Positions 1 to 9,027 are shown, counted from the stretch's first letter. The stretch is DNA of 64,000 nucleotides from Stenotrophomonas sp. NA06056 (GCF_013364355.1 NZ_CP054931.1:3782001-3846000); one strand, 5' to 3'. Numbers and translations: made by a program. Notes: a model not told the origin generated them from the sequence alone.

Positions 1-569
1 AGGCAGTTGTGCGTGACGAGGTGTTCGGGCGCGGTCGGCGTGCCACGTACCTGCAGGTAGGCGGGCGTCGCGCACAGCACCGAGCGGCAGATCGCCAACC
101 GACGGGCGATCAGGCTGGGATCGATCTGCCGCGCGATGCGCACGGCCAGGTCGACGCGCTCCTCCACCAGGTTGACCATGCGGTCCACCAGCAGCAGTTC
201 GATGCGTGCGGCTGGATGGCGCTGCACGAACGCGGCCACCGCGCGCGCCAGATGGCTCTGCCCGAACGACACGCTGGCGGTGATGCGCAGCGTGCCGTGT
301 GGCTCGGGATCGTCGCTGGCCAGCTCGCCCTGTAGTTCCTCGCCGATCGCCAGCATCTGCCGGAAGCGCGCCAACGCGGCTTCACCGGCTCCGGTCAGGC
401 TCACCCGCCGCGTGGTCCGGTGCAGCAGCCGCGCACCCAGCCAGCCTTCTACTTCGGCCAGGTAGCGGCTGACCATCGCCCGCGACATGTCCAGCACCTC
501 GGCGGCGGCGGTCAGGCTGCCGCGCTCGGCGACTTCGACGAACACGGTCATGGCGGTCAATCGGTCCAT
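1..569 (-). CDS. LysR-family transcriptional regulator, C-terminus beyond the window
   Basis: The reading frame starts at an ATG at 569 (MDRLTAMTVFVEVAERGS...) and stays open to the window edge, so about 189 residues of a protein usually near 300 are visible. Residues 1-60 form the LysR winged helix-turn-helix (SLTAAAEVLDMSRAMVSRYL, then LLHRTTRRVSLT). Residues 90 onward begin the effector-binding domain (GTLRITASVSFG). It belongs to the CrgA/DsdC-like branch, which often controls a divergent oxidoreductase gene. It is divergent from the NAD(P)-binding protein starting at 675, with about 105 bp between the start codons, so that gene is its likely target (inference). The effector is unknown. 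Confidence 0.9.
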   Translation of the reverse strand, partial: MDRLTAMTVFVEVAERGSLTAAAEVLDMSRAMVSRYLAEVEGWLGARLLHRTTRRVSLTGAGEAALARFRQMLAIGEELQGELASDDPEPHGTLRITASVSFGQSHLARAVAAFVQRHPAARIELLLVDRMVNLVEERVDLAVRIARQIDPSLIARRLAICRSVLCATPAYLQVRGTPTAPEHLVTHNC

Positions 570-674
570 CTGCTCGATCCATGCAACAAACAAGCGCGTT
601 ATACGCTGTTTTTCGAGCGACTGCAGCGGCCTACAGTGGCCTCATTCCCCCGCCCTACCCCACGGAGTCCTGCC

Positions 675-1313
675 ATGAAGATCGCCCTCGTCGGTGCCAC
701 CGGCAACATCGGCCGCCAGATCGCCCGCCACGCGCTGGCCAACGGCCACCAACTGACCGTCATCGTGCGCAGCGCGCAGGACCTGCCGGCCGAGCTGGCC
801 GGCGCCCATCCGGTCATCGCCTCGCTGGATGACCAGGATGCCCTGGTCGCCGCCATCACCGGCCACGATGTGCTGGCCAGCGCCTATGGCCCGCGTCCGG
901 GCGACGACATCGGTCGCGTCGGCGAGGTGGCCGCGCAGCTGGCCGATGCCGCCCGCAAGGCCAACGTGCCGCGTCTGGTGGTGGTCGGTGGTGCGGGCAG
1001 CCTGGAAGTCGCACCCGGCGTGCAGCTGGTCGATACCCCCAACTTCCCGGAGGCGTACAAGCCGTACGCACTGGCCCACCGTGAGGCGTTCAACCGCCTG
1101 CAGGCGGTGGATGACCTGGACTGGACCTTCTTCTCGCCGGCCGCCGAAATCGGCCCGGGTGAAGAGCGGGGCCAGTACCGCGTGCAGCTGAAGGCCTTCC
1201 TCGCCGATGCCAGCGGCCACAGCCGCATCAGCTACGCCGACTACGGCGCCGCGTTCGTCGCCGAACTGGAAGCGCGCAAGTACCCGAAGCAGATCATCAC
1301 GGCCGCATATTGA
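675..1313 (+). CDS. NAD(P)-binding (atypical SDR, NmrA/YwnB-like) oxidoreductase
   Basis: A 212-residue cytosolic protein with an N-terminal Rossmann motif GATGNIG (residues 7-13, GxxGxxG) typical of atypical short-chain dehydrogenases that bind NAD(P)H. The middle contains VPRLVVVGGAGSLEV, matching the YwnB/NAD(P)H-binding family. Proteins of this family are poorly characterised; many are redox-induced and some reduce quinones or carbonyls. The frame is open upstream to 420, but the ATG at 675 gives a start directly at the Rossmann fold and follows a GGAG-like site (cacggagtcc). It is divergent from the LysR gene at 569 and is probably regulated by it. Substrate unknown. Confidence 0.85.
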   Translation: MKIALVGATGNIGRQIARHALANGHQLTVIVRSAQDLPAELAGAHPVIASLDDQDALVAAITGHDVLASAYGPRPGDDIGRVGEVAAQLADAARKANVPRLVVVGGAGSLEVAPGVQLVDTPNFPEAYKPYALAHREAFNRLQAVDDLDWTFFSPAAEIGPGEERGQYRVQLKAFLADASGHSRISYADYGAAFVAELEARKYPKQIITAAY

Positions 1314-1329
1314 TCGACACGCTTGTTCT

Positions 1330-1463
1330 GTAGAGCCGAAGGCAACGGCAGGAGCCGTTGCCAACGTCGCTTGCGACGGCCCGCAGGGGGCCGGGCAAGG
1401 ACGCCCGGCATAGCCCACGCTCGGCTCAACGCAAACATGCAGCCGAGCATGGCTCGGCTCTAC
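1330..1463. repeat. SMAG-type GTAG/CTAC palindromes
   Basis: The spacer between the oxidoreductase and the next gene starts with GTAGAGCCGA (1330-1339) and ends with agccgagcatggctcggctctac (given here only as the 1441-1463 element: a 10-bp stem around CATG, closed by CTAC). Between them are smaller hairpins (ggcaacggcaggagccgttgcc and gccgggcaaggacgcccggc). This composition is typical of SMAG repeats. Confidence 0.75.
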
Positions 1464-1477
1464 ACGAGGAATGCCCC

Positions 1478-2389
1478 ATGCGAACCGCTGCCCTGCTGTT
1501 CCCCCTCGCGCTGGCTGCAGGCTTCGCCAGCACCCCGCTGCTGGCCGCGCCGGCCGCCCCTGCATCTGCCAGCGCTGCGAAATCCGAGCTGCGCCTGCAG
1601 ACCTTCCATCCCGGCCCGCAGGCAATGTTCTCGGTGTCCTCGGTGCTGATCGAAGGGCGCAACGATGCGATCCTGGTCAACGCGCAGTTCGGTGCCGGCG
1701 ATGCGCGCCGGCTGGTCGAGCAGATCCGCGCCAGCGGCAAGCAACTGACCACCATCTACATCAGCCATGGCGACCCGGATTACTACTTCGGCCTGGCCAC
1801 CGTGCAGGACGCATTCCCGCAGGCGCGCATCGTCGCCACCGCGCAGACCGTGGCGCACATCCGAGAATCCCAGGCCGGCAAGCTGGCGTACTGGGGGCCG
1901 AAGATGGGCGCCGACGTTCCCGCACGCATCGTGGTGCCAGCCGTACTGGAAGGCGATGCACTGCAGCTGGAAGGCCAGCGCCTGCCGTTGATCGGCCTGG
2001 ATGGCCCGACGCCGGACCGCAGCGTGCTATGGGTGCCGTCGCTGCGCGCGATCGTCGGTGGCATTCCGGTGGTGGCCGGCGAGCATGTGTGGATGGCCGA
2101 TACGCAGACGCCGCAGTCGCATGCCGTTTGGCTGCGCACGCTGCAGCAGCTGCAGGCGTTGAAGCCGAAGGTGGTGGTGCCCGGTCATTACGCGGAGGGC
2201 GCGGCACTGGATGCCAGTGCGTTGCGCTTCACGGCGGACTACATCCGCGCCTTCGATGTTGAAACGGCCAAGGCCAAGGACAGTGCGGCGTTGGTGAGGG
2301 CGATGCAGGCGCGCTATCCGACGCTGGCGGGTGTGGAGTCGCTGCAGTTGAGTGCGAAGGTGGCCAAGGGCGAGATGCGGTGGCCGTAA
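1478..2389 (+). CDS. Exported metallo-beta-lactamase-fold protein with altered metal motif
   Basis: A 303-residue protein with a cleavable signal peptide (about residues 1-24, ending LLAAPA), so it should be periplasmic or secreted. The MBL fold is recognisable from the SHGDPDYYFG segment (residues 96-105) and from VVVPGHY (233-239). In canonical MBL hydrolases the first segment reads HxHxDH; here it is H97-G-D99-P-D101-Y102, so two zinc-ligand histidines are replaced. It could bind a different metal set, act on an unusual substrate, or be catalytically weak. The ATG at 1478 is chosen because it opens the signal peptide and follows acgagga. It lies just after a SMAG cluster and appears monocistronic. 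Confidence 0.85.
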   Translation: MRTAALLFPLALAAGFASTPLLAAPAAPASASAAKSELRLQTFHPGPQAMFSVSSVLIEGRNDAILVNAQFGAGDARRLVEQIRASGKQLTTIYISHGDPDYYFGLATVQDAFPQARIVATAQTVAHIRESQAGKLAYWGPKMGADVPARIVVPAVLEGDALQLEGQRLPLIGLDGPTPDRSVLWVPSLRAIVGGIPVVAGEHVWMADTQTPQSHAVWLRTLQQLQALKPKVVVPGHYAEGAALDASALRFTADYIRAFDVETAKAKDSAALVRAMQARYPTLAGVESLQLSAKVAKGEMRWP

Positions 2390-2467
2390 GGTAGGGGGTC
2401 TTTTGCAGGGCTGCGCCCTGCACCTGCCGAATCAACGTCAACGTCAACAGCTGGGTATCCATGGGAT

Positions 2468-2569
2468 GGCGGGGTGGGTCCGGTTGCGGGGGACGCTGCA
2501 AGTACGTCCCTGTAAGCTCGGTCGCGCCATCCATGGCGCTCACGCCCCCGCAACCGGACCCACCCCGCC
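2468..2569. repeat. Long-hairpin element, copy A (52-nt core)
   Basis: Arms 2468-2492 and 2545-2569 are perfect 25-bp inverted repeats (GGCGGGGTGGGTCCGGTTGC... pairing with its complement). They enclose 52 nt (2493-2544) holding a small hairpin GGACG...CGTCC and an inner palindrome GCGCCATCCATGGCGC. The left flank has the phrase gggctgcgccctgcacc and the right flank ttcgacag, both shared with copy E at 51.3 kb. The rest of the 2390-2659 spacer holds a short direct repeat (ggaacctgctgctgat twice). No gene is seen in it. Confidence 0.85.
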
Positions 2570-2630
2570 TTCGACAGTTGGCCGCGATCTGTTGGAACCT
2601 GCTGCTGATGGAACCTGCTGCTGATGGTGG

Positions 2631-2651
2631 GTGCCGACCGTTGGTCGGCAC
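2631..2651. repeat. Short palindrome gtgccgacc-gtt-ggtcggcac
   Basis: A 9-bp perfect stem with a 3-nt loop just downstream of dinB. The same sequence with the loop reversed occurs at 5655-5675 after fabB. It probably acts as a SMAG-like terminator or mRNA-end hairpin (inference). Confidence 0.6.
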
Positions 2652-2659
2652 GGCAATGA

Positions 2660-3730
2660 TCAGTGCTCGAACAATTCGCCCTGCACCACCGCTTCCTTTT
2701 CGCGGAAACCACCGAGGCCGACGCCGACCAGGCGGTAGCGGGTGTCGGCGGGCAGGTCGACGCGGGCGCGCAGGGCCAGTGCGATGTCGCGCAGTTCGAC
2801 CATCGATTCCGGCGGGCGTTCGGGGGTGAAGCTGCGGGTGAGGATGCGGAACTGCGCGGTCTTCAGCTTCAACACCACGGTGTGGCCGATGCGTTCGGTC
2901 TTGCGCGTGGCATGCCAGGTCTTCTCGGCAAGCTGCACGATCGCCTCAGTCAGGTCTTCCAGCAGCAGGTCCTCGGCGAAGGTGTCCTCGGAGGAGATCG
3001 ACTGCACCTGCTGGTCCGGTTCCACCGGCCGTTCATCGATGCCGCGGGCGCGGTTGTACAGGCTGCGGCCGAAGCTGCCGAAGTTTTCTTCCAGATCCGG
3101 CAGCGTCCAGTTGCGCAGATCACCACAGGTGATGATGCCGCGCTCGGCCAGCTTGCCCTCCATCACCTTGCCCACGCCCGGCACGCTCTTCACCGGCAGG
3201 GTCAGCAGGAACGCGTCCACGCGCTGCGGCGGAATGACGAACTGGCCGTCAGGCTTGCGCCAGTCCGAGGCGATCTTGGCCAGGAACTTGTTCGGCGCGA
3301 TGCCGGCTGAAGCAGTCAGGTTCGTCTCTTCGCGGATCTGCGCGCGGATGGTGCGGGCGATCTCGGTGGCCAGTTCGATGCCGCTCTTCGGCGCGGTCAC
3401 GTCCAGGTAGGCCTCATCCAGGGACAGCGGTTCGACCAGATCGGTATGGCGCAGGAAGATCTCGCGCACCTGGCGTGACACGGCTTTGTAACGCGCGAAA
3501 TCCGGCGGCACGAAGATCGCATCCGGGCACAGGCGCTCGGCGCGCAGTGCCGGCATCGCCGAACGCACGCCGAACACGCGCGCCTCGTACGAGGCGGCAC
3601 ACACCACCGAACGCGCGCCGCGCCATGCCACGACCACCGGCTTGCCGCGCAGTGACGGATCGTCGCGCTGCTCCACCGACGCGTAGAAGGCGTCCATGTC
3701 GACGTGGATGATCTTGCGCAGTGCGTTCAT
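2660..3730 (-). CDS. dinB: DNA polymerase IV (Y-family translesion polymerase)
   Basis: A 356-residue error-prone polymerase that extends past damaged bases and is recruited by the beta clamp. The start at 3730 gives the canonical N-terminus, with the metal-binding motif [10 protein letters not shown] at residues 11-20 and the second catalytic motif [10 protein letters not shown] at 103-112 (D11, D105, E106). The helix-hairpin-helix thumb segment [15 protein letters not shown] and the little-finger domain follow. The C-terminus QGELFEH carries a QxxLF-type clamp-binding peptide. Length matches E. coli DinB (351). It is divergent from fabA across a 191-bp spacer in which I could not identify a convincing LexA box. 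Confidence 0.97.
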   Translation of the reverse strand: MNALRKIIHVDMDAFYASVEQRDDPSLRGKPVVVAWRGARSVVCAASYEARVFGVRSAMPALRAERLCPDAIFVPPDFARYKAVSRQVREIFLRHTDLVEPLSLDEAYLDVTAPKSGIELATEIARTIRAQIREETNLTASAGIAPNKFLAKIASDWRKPDGQFVIPPQRVDAFLLTLPVKSVPGVGKVMEGKLAERGIITCGDLRNWTLPDLEENFGSFGRSLYNRARGIDERPVEPDQQVQSISSEDTFAEDLLLEDLTEAIVQLAEKTWHATRKTERIGHTVVLKLKTAQFRILTRSFTPERPPESMVELRDIALALRARVDLPADTRYRLVGVGLGGFREKEAVVQGELFEH

Positions 3731-3921
3731 GTGTGGCCCACATGATACCTGCACCGTACCCGTCCAGACGCCGAAGTATGGTCGTTGTGCATCAACGGGA
3801 TGCGTGGTTTCAGCTGAAAACACTACGCACGCGTACGGAAGCGCGGTTTGATATCCGCCTGATCCGTCGTGCATCCTCGGGAACTCGTTGCCTTGTTTTC
3901 GCTTCCAGGATTGCGCTTTCC

Positions 3922-4437
3922 ATGACTCGTCTCCACGCGTTCAACCGCGACCAGCTGCTGGCCAGCGCACGCGGTGAACTGTTCGGCGCTGCCGCCGGCC
4001 GGTTGCCCAACGACCCGATGCTGATGTTCGACCGCATCACCGAAATCCGCGAGGACGGCGGACCGCATGGCAAAGGCATGGTACGCGCCGAACTGGATAT
4101 CCGCCCGGACCTGTGGTTCTTCGGTTGCCACTTCATCGGCGACCCGGTGATGCCCGGCTGCTTGGGCCTGGATGCCATGTGGCAGTTGACCGGCTTCTTC
4201 CTCACCTGGCTCGGTGCCCCCGGCAAGGGCCGCGCCCTGGGCTGCGGCGAAGTGAAGTTCACCGGCCAGGTGCTGCCCGACGCCAAGCTGGTGCGCTACG
4301 AGATCGACATCAGCCGCGTCATCAACCGCAAGCTGGTGATGGCCCAGTCCGATGCCCGCATGTACGTGGATGACCGCGAAATCTACAGCGCGCGCGACCT
4401 GCGCGTGGGCCTGTTCACTGAAACCGGGAGCTTCTGA
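3922..4437 (+). CDS. fabA: 3-hydroxydecanoyl-ACP dehydratase/isomerase
   Basis: A 171-residue enzyme that dehydrates 3-hydroxydecanoyl-ACP and isomerises trans-2- to cis-3-decenoyl-ACP, the branch point to unsaturated fatty acids. The active-site histidine lies in [15 protein letters not shown] (H70) and the catalytic aspartate in LGLDAMW (D84), numbered as in E. coli FabA (172 residues). The start at 3922 removes a long unrelated upstream extension. Its stop overlaps the fabB start by one base (TGATG), so the two are translationally coupled in a fabAB operon. Confidence 0.98.
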   Translation: MTRLHAFNRDQLLASARGELFGAAAGRLPNDPMLMFDRITEIREDGGPHGKGMVRAELDIRPDLWFFGCHFIGDPVMPGCLGLDAMWQLTGFFLTWLGAPGKGRALGCGEVKFTGQVLPDAKLVRYEIDISRVINRKLVMAQSDARMYVDDREIYSARDLRVGLFTETGSF

Positions 4438-5645
4438 TGCGTCGCGTCGTCATCACCGGCATGGGCATCACGTCCTGCCTCGGCAATGATCTGGATACCG
4501 TTTCGGCCGCCCTGCGCGAGAGCCGCGCCGGCATCACCGCGCTGGCCGACCACGCCGAAGCCGGCCTGCGCAGCCAGGTGGGCGGTCGCGTCGACCTCGA
4601 CCTGGACGCGCTGATCGACCGCAAGCAGAAGCGCTTCATGAGCGACGCCGCTGCTTTCGCCTATCTGGCGATGGCCGATGCCATCACCGATGCGGGGCTG
4701 ACCCCGGAACAGGTCAGTGGCCTGCGCACCGGCCTGATCGCCGGTTCCGGCGGCGGCTCCAGCGAATGGCAGGTGGGTGCGGTCGATCTGCTGCGCAGCC
4801 GTGGCGTGCGCAAGGTGGGCCCGTACATGGTGCCGCGCACGATGTGCTCGACGGTGTCGGCGTGCCTGGCCACTGCGTTCCAGATCAAGGGCGTCAGCTA
4901 CTCGCTGTCGGCTGCCTGCGCGACCTCCGCACACTGCATCGGTGCCGCTGCCGACCTCATCCGTCACGGCGCACAGGACATCATGTTCGCCGGTGGCGGC
5001 GAAGACCTGCACTGGTCTATGAGCGTGATGTTCGATGCGATGGGGGCACTGTCCACCAGCTTCAACGAGACCCCCGCCAGCGCGTCGCGCCCGTATGACA
5101 AGGACCGCGACGGCTTCGTCATCGCCGGTGGCGGCGGCATGCTGGTGCTGGAGGATTACGACCACGCCGTGGCCCGTGGCGCACACATCCATGCCGAGCT
5201 GATCGGCTATGGCGTGACCTCCGATGGTGCCGACATGGTCGCGCCGTCCGGTGAAGGCGCCGTGCGCTGCATGAAGATGGCACTGCAGAACGTGGACCGT
5301 CCGCTGGATTACCTCAACACCCACGGCACCTCGACGCCGCTGGGCGACGTGACCGAGCTGGGCGCGATCCGCGAGGTGTTCGGTGATGCGATTCCGCCGC
5401 TGTCCTCGACCAAGGCACTGTCGGGCCATTCGCTGGGCGCTGCCAGCGTGCATGAAGCGATCTACTGCCTGTTGATGATGCGCGACGGCTTCGTGGCCGG
5501 TTCGGCCAACATCGGCGAGCTGGACCCGAAGGTGGAAGGCTTCCCGATCCTGCGCGAAAGCCGCGAGCAGAAGCTGGACACGGTGATGTCCAACAGCTTC
5601 GGTTTCGGTGGCACCAACGCGGCGTTGGTGTTCGGCCGCGTTTGA
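4437..5645 (+). CDS. fabB: Beta-ketoacyl-ACP synthase I
   Basis: A 402-residue condensing enzyme that elongates cis-3-decenoyl-ACP made by FabA. It has the Cys-His-His triad: C161 in [11 protein letters not shown]296 in [11 protein letters not shown] and H331 in LSGHSLGAA, with the conserved lysine in SSTKALSG. The C-terminal [13 protein letters not shown] is diagnostic of ketoacyl synthases. Pairing with fabA separates it from fabF, which normally sits with acpP. The ATG overlaps the fabA stop. Confidence 0.98.
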   Translation: MRRVVITGMGITSCLGNDLDTVSAALRESRAGITALADHAEAGLRSQVGGRVDLDLDALIDRKQKRFMSDAAAFAYLAMADAITDAGLTPEQVSGLRTGLIAGSGGGSSEWQVGAVDLLRSRGVRKVGPYMVPRTMCSTVSACLATAFQIKGVSYSLSAACATSAHCIGAAADLIRHGAQDIMFAGGGEDLHWSMSVMFDAMGALSTSFNETPASASRPYDKDRDGFVIAGGGGMLVLEDYDHAVARGAHIHAELIGYGVTSDGADMVAPSGEGAVRCMKMALQNVDRPLDYLNTHGTSTPLGDVTELGAIREVFGDAIPPLSSTKALSGHSLGAASVHEAIYCLLMMRDGFVAGSANIGELDPKVEGFPILRESREQKLDTVMSNSFGFGGTNAALVFGRV

Positions 5646-5654
5646 TGTGAGGAC

Positions 5655-5675
5655 GTGCCGACCAACGGTCGGCAC
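5655..5675. repeat. Short palindrome after fabB
   Basis: gtgccgacc-aac-ggtcggcac is a 9-bp stem followed by two copies of caccatcacc. It is the same stem as at 2631-2651 and lies between the convergent fabB and HAD genes, so it may serve as a shared 3' end. Confidence 0.6.
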
Positions 5676-5701
5676 CCACCATCACCCACCATCACCCATC
5701 G

Positions 5702-6385
5702 TTACCTGGGCAACAGCGGCAGCAGCAGCGCGTGGGCGTCCACCAGCGAGCCGACGATGCGGTGGCCCAGCGCGCGCAGTTCTTCATCGGGATGCACCAG
5801 GTCCGGCACCTGGATCACGGTCATGCCAGCCGCCAGCGCGGCACGCGTGCCCGCTGGGGAATCCTCCAGCGCCAGGCAGCGTTCCGGTGCCTTGCCCAGC
5901 CGCTGCGCCGCCAGCAGGTAGATGTCCGGTGCCGGCTTGGCCCGCGCCACGTCACCACCGGCAACCACCGCATCGAAGTACGGCAGCAACCCGGTCGCCG
6001 CCAGCTTGCGGTTGGCCCGCGGCTGCCGTGTCGAGGTCGCCACCGCACGCGGCACCGCGTGCGACTTCAGCAGCTCCAGCAGTTCCAGGATGCCCGGGCG
6101 CAGCGGCAGGCCGGTCTGGGTGCGTTCGTCGTACAGCTCATGGCAATGCGCGGCCATGGCCTCGATCATGCTGTCCTCGATGCCCTGCTGGCGCAGCAGC
6201 GCCTGGCTGTCGCGGTCGCCGAGGCCGACCATGCGCACGAAGAAGGTGGCATCCAGGGGCAGGCCGAACGCCTCCGCCGCCTCGCTCCAGCACGCGAGCG
6301 ACACGCGCTCGCTGTCGATCATCAGGCCGTCCATGTCGAAGATGACGGCGTCGGGCAGGAACGGCAGCGCAGCGATGGCGGTCAT
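5702..6385 (-). CDS. HAD-superfamily phosphatase (beta-phosphoglucomutase-like subclass)
   Basis: A 227-residue cytosolic hydrolase. Motif I is IFDMDGLMID with nucleophile D17 and acid/base D19; motif II is VATSTRQ; motif III/IV is KPAPDIYLLAA followed by ALEDSPAGTRAALAAGM. These place it in subfamily IA with a helical cap, among sugar-phosphate phosphatases and beta-phosphoglucomutase-like enzymes. The substrate cannot be assigned. The start at 6385 overlaps the end of rsuA by 4 nt (ATGA), and rsuA overlaps rsmC, so the three genes form a tightly coupled operon. Confidence 0.9.
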   Translation of the reverse strand: MTAIAALPFLPDAVIFDMDGLMIDSERVSLACWSEAAEAFGLPLDATFFVRMVGLGDRDSQALLRQQGIEDSMIEAMAAHCHELYDERTQTGLPLRPGILELLELLKSHAVPRAVATSTRQPRANRKLAATGLLPYFDAVVAGGDVARAKPAPDIYLLAAQRLGKAPERCLALEDSPAGTRAALAAGMTVIQVPDLVHPDEELRALGHRIVGSLVDAHALLLPLLPR

Positions 6386-7083
6386 GGAGCGAACAGCGTA
6401 TCCAGATCGGTGGAGGTCAGCAGCCGCCATTGCCCTTCGGCCAGTCCCTGCAGGTCCAGGCCACCGACACGGCTGCGATGCAGTGCCTGCACGTGGTTGC
6501 CTGCGGCAGCGAACATGCGGCGTACCTGATGGTAGCGGCCTTCGTGCAGTACCAGGCGCGCTTTGCGCGGGCCCAGTACCTGCAGTTCAGCCGGCAGCAG
6601 GGGCGTCTTCTCCGCCTCCAGCATCAGCGTGCCGCTGGCAAACAGCGCCACCTCGTCACCGCGCAGGTCTTCGGCCAGCTCCACGTCGTAGACCTTGGGC
6701 AGCTTCGACTTCGGCGAGATGATCCGGTGCAGCAGGTTGCCGTCATCGGTCAGCAGCAGCAGGCCGCTGGTCTCGCGGTCAAGTCGGCCAACGGTGGACA
6801 GCACCGGGTCGCGGTCGCGGAAGCGCGGCGGCAGCAGGTCGTAGATCAGGCGGCCTTTGTCCTTGGTCGAACAGGTGTAGCCGGCCGGCTTGTACATCGC
6901 CAGCGACAGGCCCACCGGCGGATCCAGCGGCTCGCCATCGACGCGCACGGCTTCATGCGGTACCTGGTCGTCGGCATACAGCACCTCACCGTCAGCGTCG
7001 GTGACGCGGCCTTCGCGGAACATCCACTGCACCTGCTTACGGCTGCCGTAGCCGAGGTTGGCGATGTGCTTGACCAGCTTCAC
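6382..7083 (-). CDS. rsuA: 16S rRNA pseudouridine-516 synthase
   Basis: A 233-residue RluB/RsuA-family enzyme that isomerises a uridine of small-subunit rRNA. An S4-like RNA-binding segment opens the protein (LVKHIANLGYGSRKQVQ). The catalytic aspartate lies in the family motif GRLDRETSGLLLLT (D102), and the C-terminal EGRYHQVRRMFAAAGN is the usual RsuA signature. A GTG start at 7083 is inferred because it gives the correct N-terminus and overlaps the rsmC stop (GTGA). RsuA and RluE are close relatives; the S4-like region, length and pairing with rsmC favour RsuA. Confidence 0.9.
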   Translation of the reverse strand: MKLVKHIANLGYGSRKQVQWMFREGRVTDADGEVLYADDQVPHEAVRVDGEPLDPPVGLSLAMYKPAGYTCSTKDKGRLIYDLLPPRFRDRDPVLSTVGRLDRETSGLLLLTDDGNLLHRIISPKSKLPKVYDVELAEDLRGDEVALFASGTLMLEAEKTPLLPAELQVLGPRKARLVLHEGRYHQVRRMFAAAGNHVQALHRSRVGGLDLQGLAEGQWRLLTSTDLDTLFAP

Positions 7084-8150
7084 CGGCCCTTCCCCTTGCC
7101 CTTGACTGCCTCGACCAGCTTGAAGCCATCGCGCTCGGCAACCACGCGCACCGCGCCGAAGCTCTCGTTGAGCGTGTACTCGTACGGCAGGTGGCGGTTG
7201 GCCACCACGTACAGGCGTCCACCCGGACGCAGTGCCTGCGCGGCCACGGCGATGAAGCGCTGGCCGATATCCGGACGGTCTGCGCGCGAGGGCGTGTGGA
7301 ACGGCGGATTGCTGATGATGACGTCGTAATCCGGTTCGATGCCGGCGGTGACATCGCGCCACAGGAAGCGCAGCGGCACCGGGCGCGGCGGCGGCGCCAG
7401 ATTGAGTTCGGCCAGGTCCAGCGCGCGCTTCTCGGCCTCGTACAGGTCCAGCGCGGTGATCTTCGGGCAGCGTTCCAGCAGCTCGCGCGACAGGTAGCCG
7501 TAGCCAGCACCGAGGTCAGCGGCACGCCCGGCCAGGTCAGCGGGCAGATGCTCGGCCAGCAGGGCCGATGCCGGGTCGATGCGGTCCCAGGCAAACACGC
7601 CGGGACGGCTGAGAAAACGGCCGCCGACGATCGGCCGCACCGCGTCCAGGCTGCCCCAGCGCTTGGCCACGTCCGCATCGTGCTGGCCCTGCAACGGTGC
7701 GGTCCAGAACACGCGGCAGTGGTTCTTGGTCAGGCTGCCGCCGAGGCCGGCCAACTGCTTCAGGTCGCCTTCGCCGGAACGTGCACCTTCGTTGTTGTGC
7801 TGGCAGGCCACGATGCGGCCTCCCTCGGCGACCAGCGCCAGGGCGCGGGCGAACAGCGCGCGGGCTTCCTCGCGCTGGCGCGGCGGCAGCACCAGCACCA
7901 GCGGGTAACGGCCGCGGCCGGCAGCATCATCCAGCTGCCCGCTGACGGTCCAGCCAGCGGCCTGCTGCAGCGGCTGCGCGAACGGGGCGAAGCTCTGCTC
8001 GCAGTCCACCTCGCGGCCACCGGCCTGCTCGCGCAGGGGCCAGCCGTCACGGGCGCGCAGGAAGGCCACCGGACCCTCCGGCCAGCGCAGGGCACCGCTG
8101 GAGAACGGCAGGAACAGGGTCTGCAGGGGGGCGTCGTCGCTGGATGCCAT
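7080..8150 (-). CDS. rsmC: 16S rRNA m2G1207 methyltransferase-like protein
   Basis: A 356-residue class I SAM-dependent methyltransferase. The N-terminal half is the degenerate pseudo-methyltransferase domain typical of RsmC/RsmD-like duplicated enzymes. The C-terminal half has the SAM motif AADLGAGYGYLSREL (residues 211-225) and the catalytic NPPFH (281-285) of N2-guanine methylases. The length fits RsmC (343 in E. coli). The Lys-rich tail KGKGKGR may help bind RNA. The start at 8150 is preceded by a tract unrelated to the family. The stop overlaps rsuA, so two 16S rRNA-modifying enzymes are co-expressed. Confidence 0.9.
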   Translation of the reverse strand: MASSDDAPLQTLFLPFSSGALRWPEGPVAFLRARDGWPLREQAGGREVDCEQSFAPFAQPLQQAAGWTVSGQLDDAAGRGRYPLVLVLPPRQREEARALFARALALVAEGGRIVACQHNNEGARSGEGDLKQLAGLGGSLTKNHCRVFWTAPLQGQHDADVAKRWGSLDAVRPIVGGRFLSRPGVFAWDRIDPASALLAEHLPADLAGRAADLGAGYGYLSRELLERCPKITALDLYEAEKRALDLAELNLAPPPRPVPLRFLWRDVTAGIEPDYDVIISNPPFHTPSRADRPDIGQRFIAVAAQALRPGGRLYVVANRHLPYEYTLNESFGAVRVVAERDGFKLVEAVKGKGKGR

Positions 8151-8308
8151 CGGCGCGGGTACTGGAAGCGTGAGGGCCGTCCATTGTACCGGCTTGTCCG
8201 GCCCTGGCCCCTGGCCGTCGCTTTGCGAAACTTCAACGTTGCCTTGATGCCGCAGCAACATGCCAGCGTTCAGGGTAGAAGCTCCCCCGCAACTCCTGGA
8301 GATCCTGC

Positions 8309-8572
8309 ATGCGTGCCTTGTTCGTCGGAGGTGTTGTCGACAACAGTGAAATGGACCTGGAAGGCAGCCATCCCCCCGTGCATTACCCCGAGGACACCGG
8401 CGGCGGCCATTCCCGCTATCGCCTGCACCAGGTCGGCCACGGCGCCGATGGCAGCGTGGCCTACGCCGTGTATGGCGCACCGGATCTGGCCGACGAGGAG
8501 GTGGCGCGGGTCGCCGAGGAGCGCGCCTATGCGCGCAGGTTCGAGGCAAAGGCCACGCTGTTCGAGCACTGA
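8309..8572 (+). CDS. Small conserved protein of unknown function
   Basis: An 87-residue acidic protein beginning MRALFVGGVVDNSEMD and containing GRYRLHQVG-like and RVAEERAYARRF segments. It has no signal peptide, membrane segment or motif I can name. The ATG at 8309 follows a good ribosome site (ctcctggagatcc). GC content and codon use match the neighbours. Similar short proteins, phage-like in length, are common in Xanthomonadaceae. It sits between rsmC (divergent) and a SMAG pair. Confidence 0.75.
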   Translation: MRALFVGGVVDNSEMDLEGSHPPVHYPEDTGGGHSRYRLHQVGHGADGSVAYAVYGAPDLADEEVARVAEERAYARRFEAKATLFEH

Positions 8573-8589
8573 TTGCCGCAGATCGTCGC

Positions 8590-8651
8590 AGCCACGCATG
8601 GCGTGGCTCTACTGATGATGCCGTCGCCGTAAATCCACGCCATGCGTGGAT
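8590..8651. repeat. Two SMAG palindromes in opposite orientation
   Basis: 8590-8612 is a stem agccacgc-atggcgtggct closed by CTAC-type ends, and 8629-8651 begins GTAAATCCACGC and ends GCGTGGAT. The pair lies between the convergent genes ending at 8572 and 8686, where such repeats often form mRNA 3' ends. Confidence 0.8.
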
Positions 8652-8685
8652 GCAGCCATCCGCAGATGCCGCCGGCAGGTTGCCG

Positions 8686-8976
8686 TCAGGGCCTCGGCGG
8701 CAGTCTGCGGATGCTGGCGATTTCGTCCAGCCACACGTGATGCTGCTGCACCGGTGTATCGAGATCGTCCAGCCGCAGCTGGCCATTGCTGCCTTCGTCG
8801 CCGGCCTCGTTACGGTACTGCTGCAGTGTCGGCTGCACCGCCACCGTGCCCAGAAGGCGGCGGCCATCATGCAGGGTCAGCTGCACCTCGGTTTCCCCCT
8901 GCAACTGCGGCAGCAGGGATTCCAGGCGCGCGATCTGCGCGGCATCGGTATGGATCCGGGGAGCAATACGGGACAT
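8686..8976 (-). CDS. DUF3247-like small protein
   Basis: A 96-residue protein (MSRIAPRIHTDAAQIARLE...) with a predicted beta-rich core, VQLTLHDGRRLLGTVAVQPT, resembling an Sm/SH3-like barrel, and an acidic C-terminal half ending VWLDEIASIRRLP. It resembles the DUF3247 family of Xanthomonas and Stenotrophomonas, for which no function is established. It ends convergent with the 8309 gene across the SMAG pair and lies downstream of the hybrid kinase gene (51-bp gap), so it may be co-transcribed with it. Confidence 0.8.
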   Translation of the reverse strand: MSRIAPRIHTDAAQIARLESLLPQLQGETEVQLTLHDGRRLLGTVAVQPTLQQYRNEAGDEGSNGQLRLDDLDTPVQQHHVWLDEIASIRRLPPRP

Positions 8977-9027
8977 CGACGACCTCCTGCGTGCAGGCGT
9001 GCAGGGTCGCCGATGGGCCGTGAATGC

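Noticed and set aside
3731..3921. LexA/SOS box in front of dinB
   Set aside because: I found no convincing CTG-N10-CAG or Xanthomonas-type LexA palindrome in the 191-bp spacer, so no site is listed.
7191..8615. Long plus-strand ORF (474 codons) opposite rsmC
   Set aside because: It is an antisense shadow of the rsmC frame, rich in Gln/Arg/His/Ala with no domain; rsmC and rsuA on the minus strand are clearly real.
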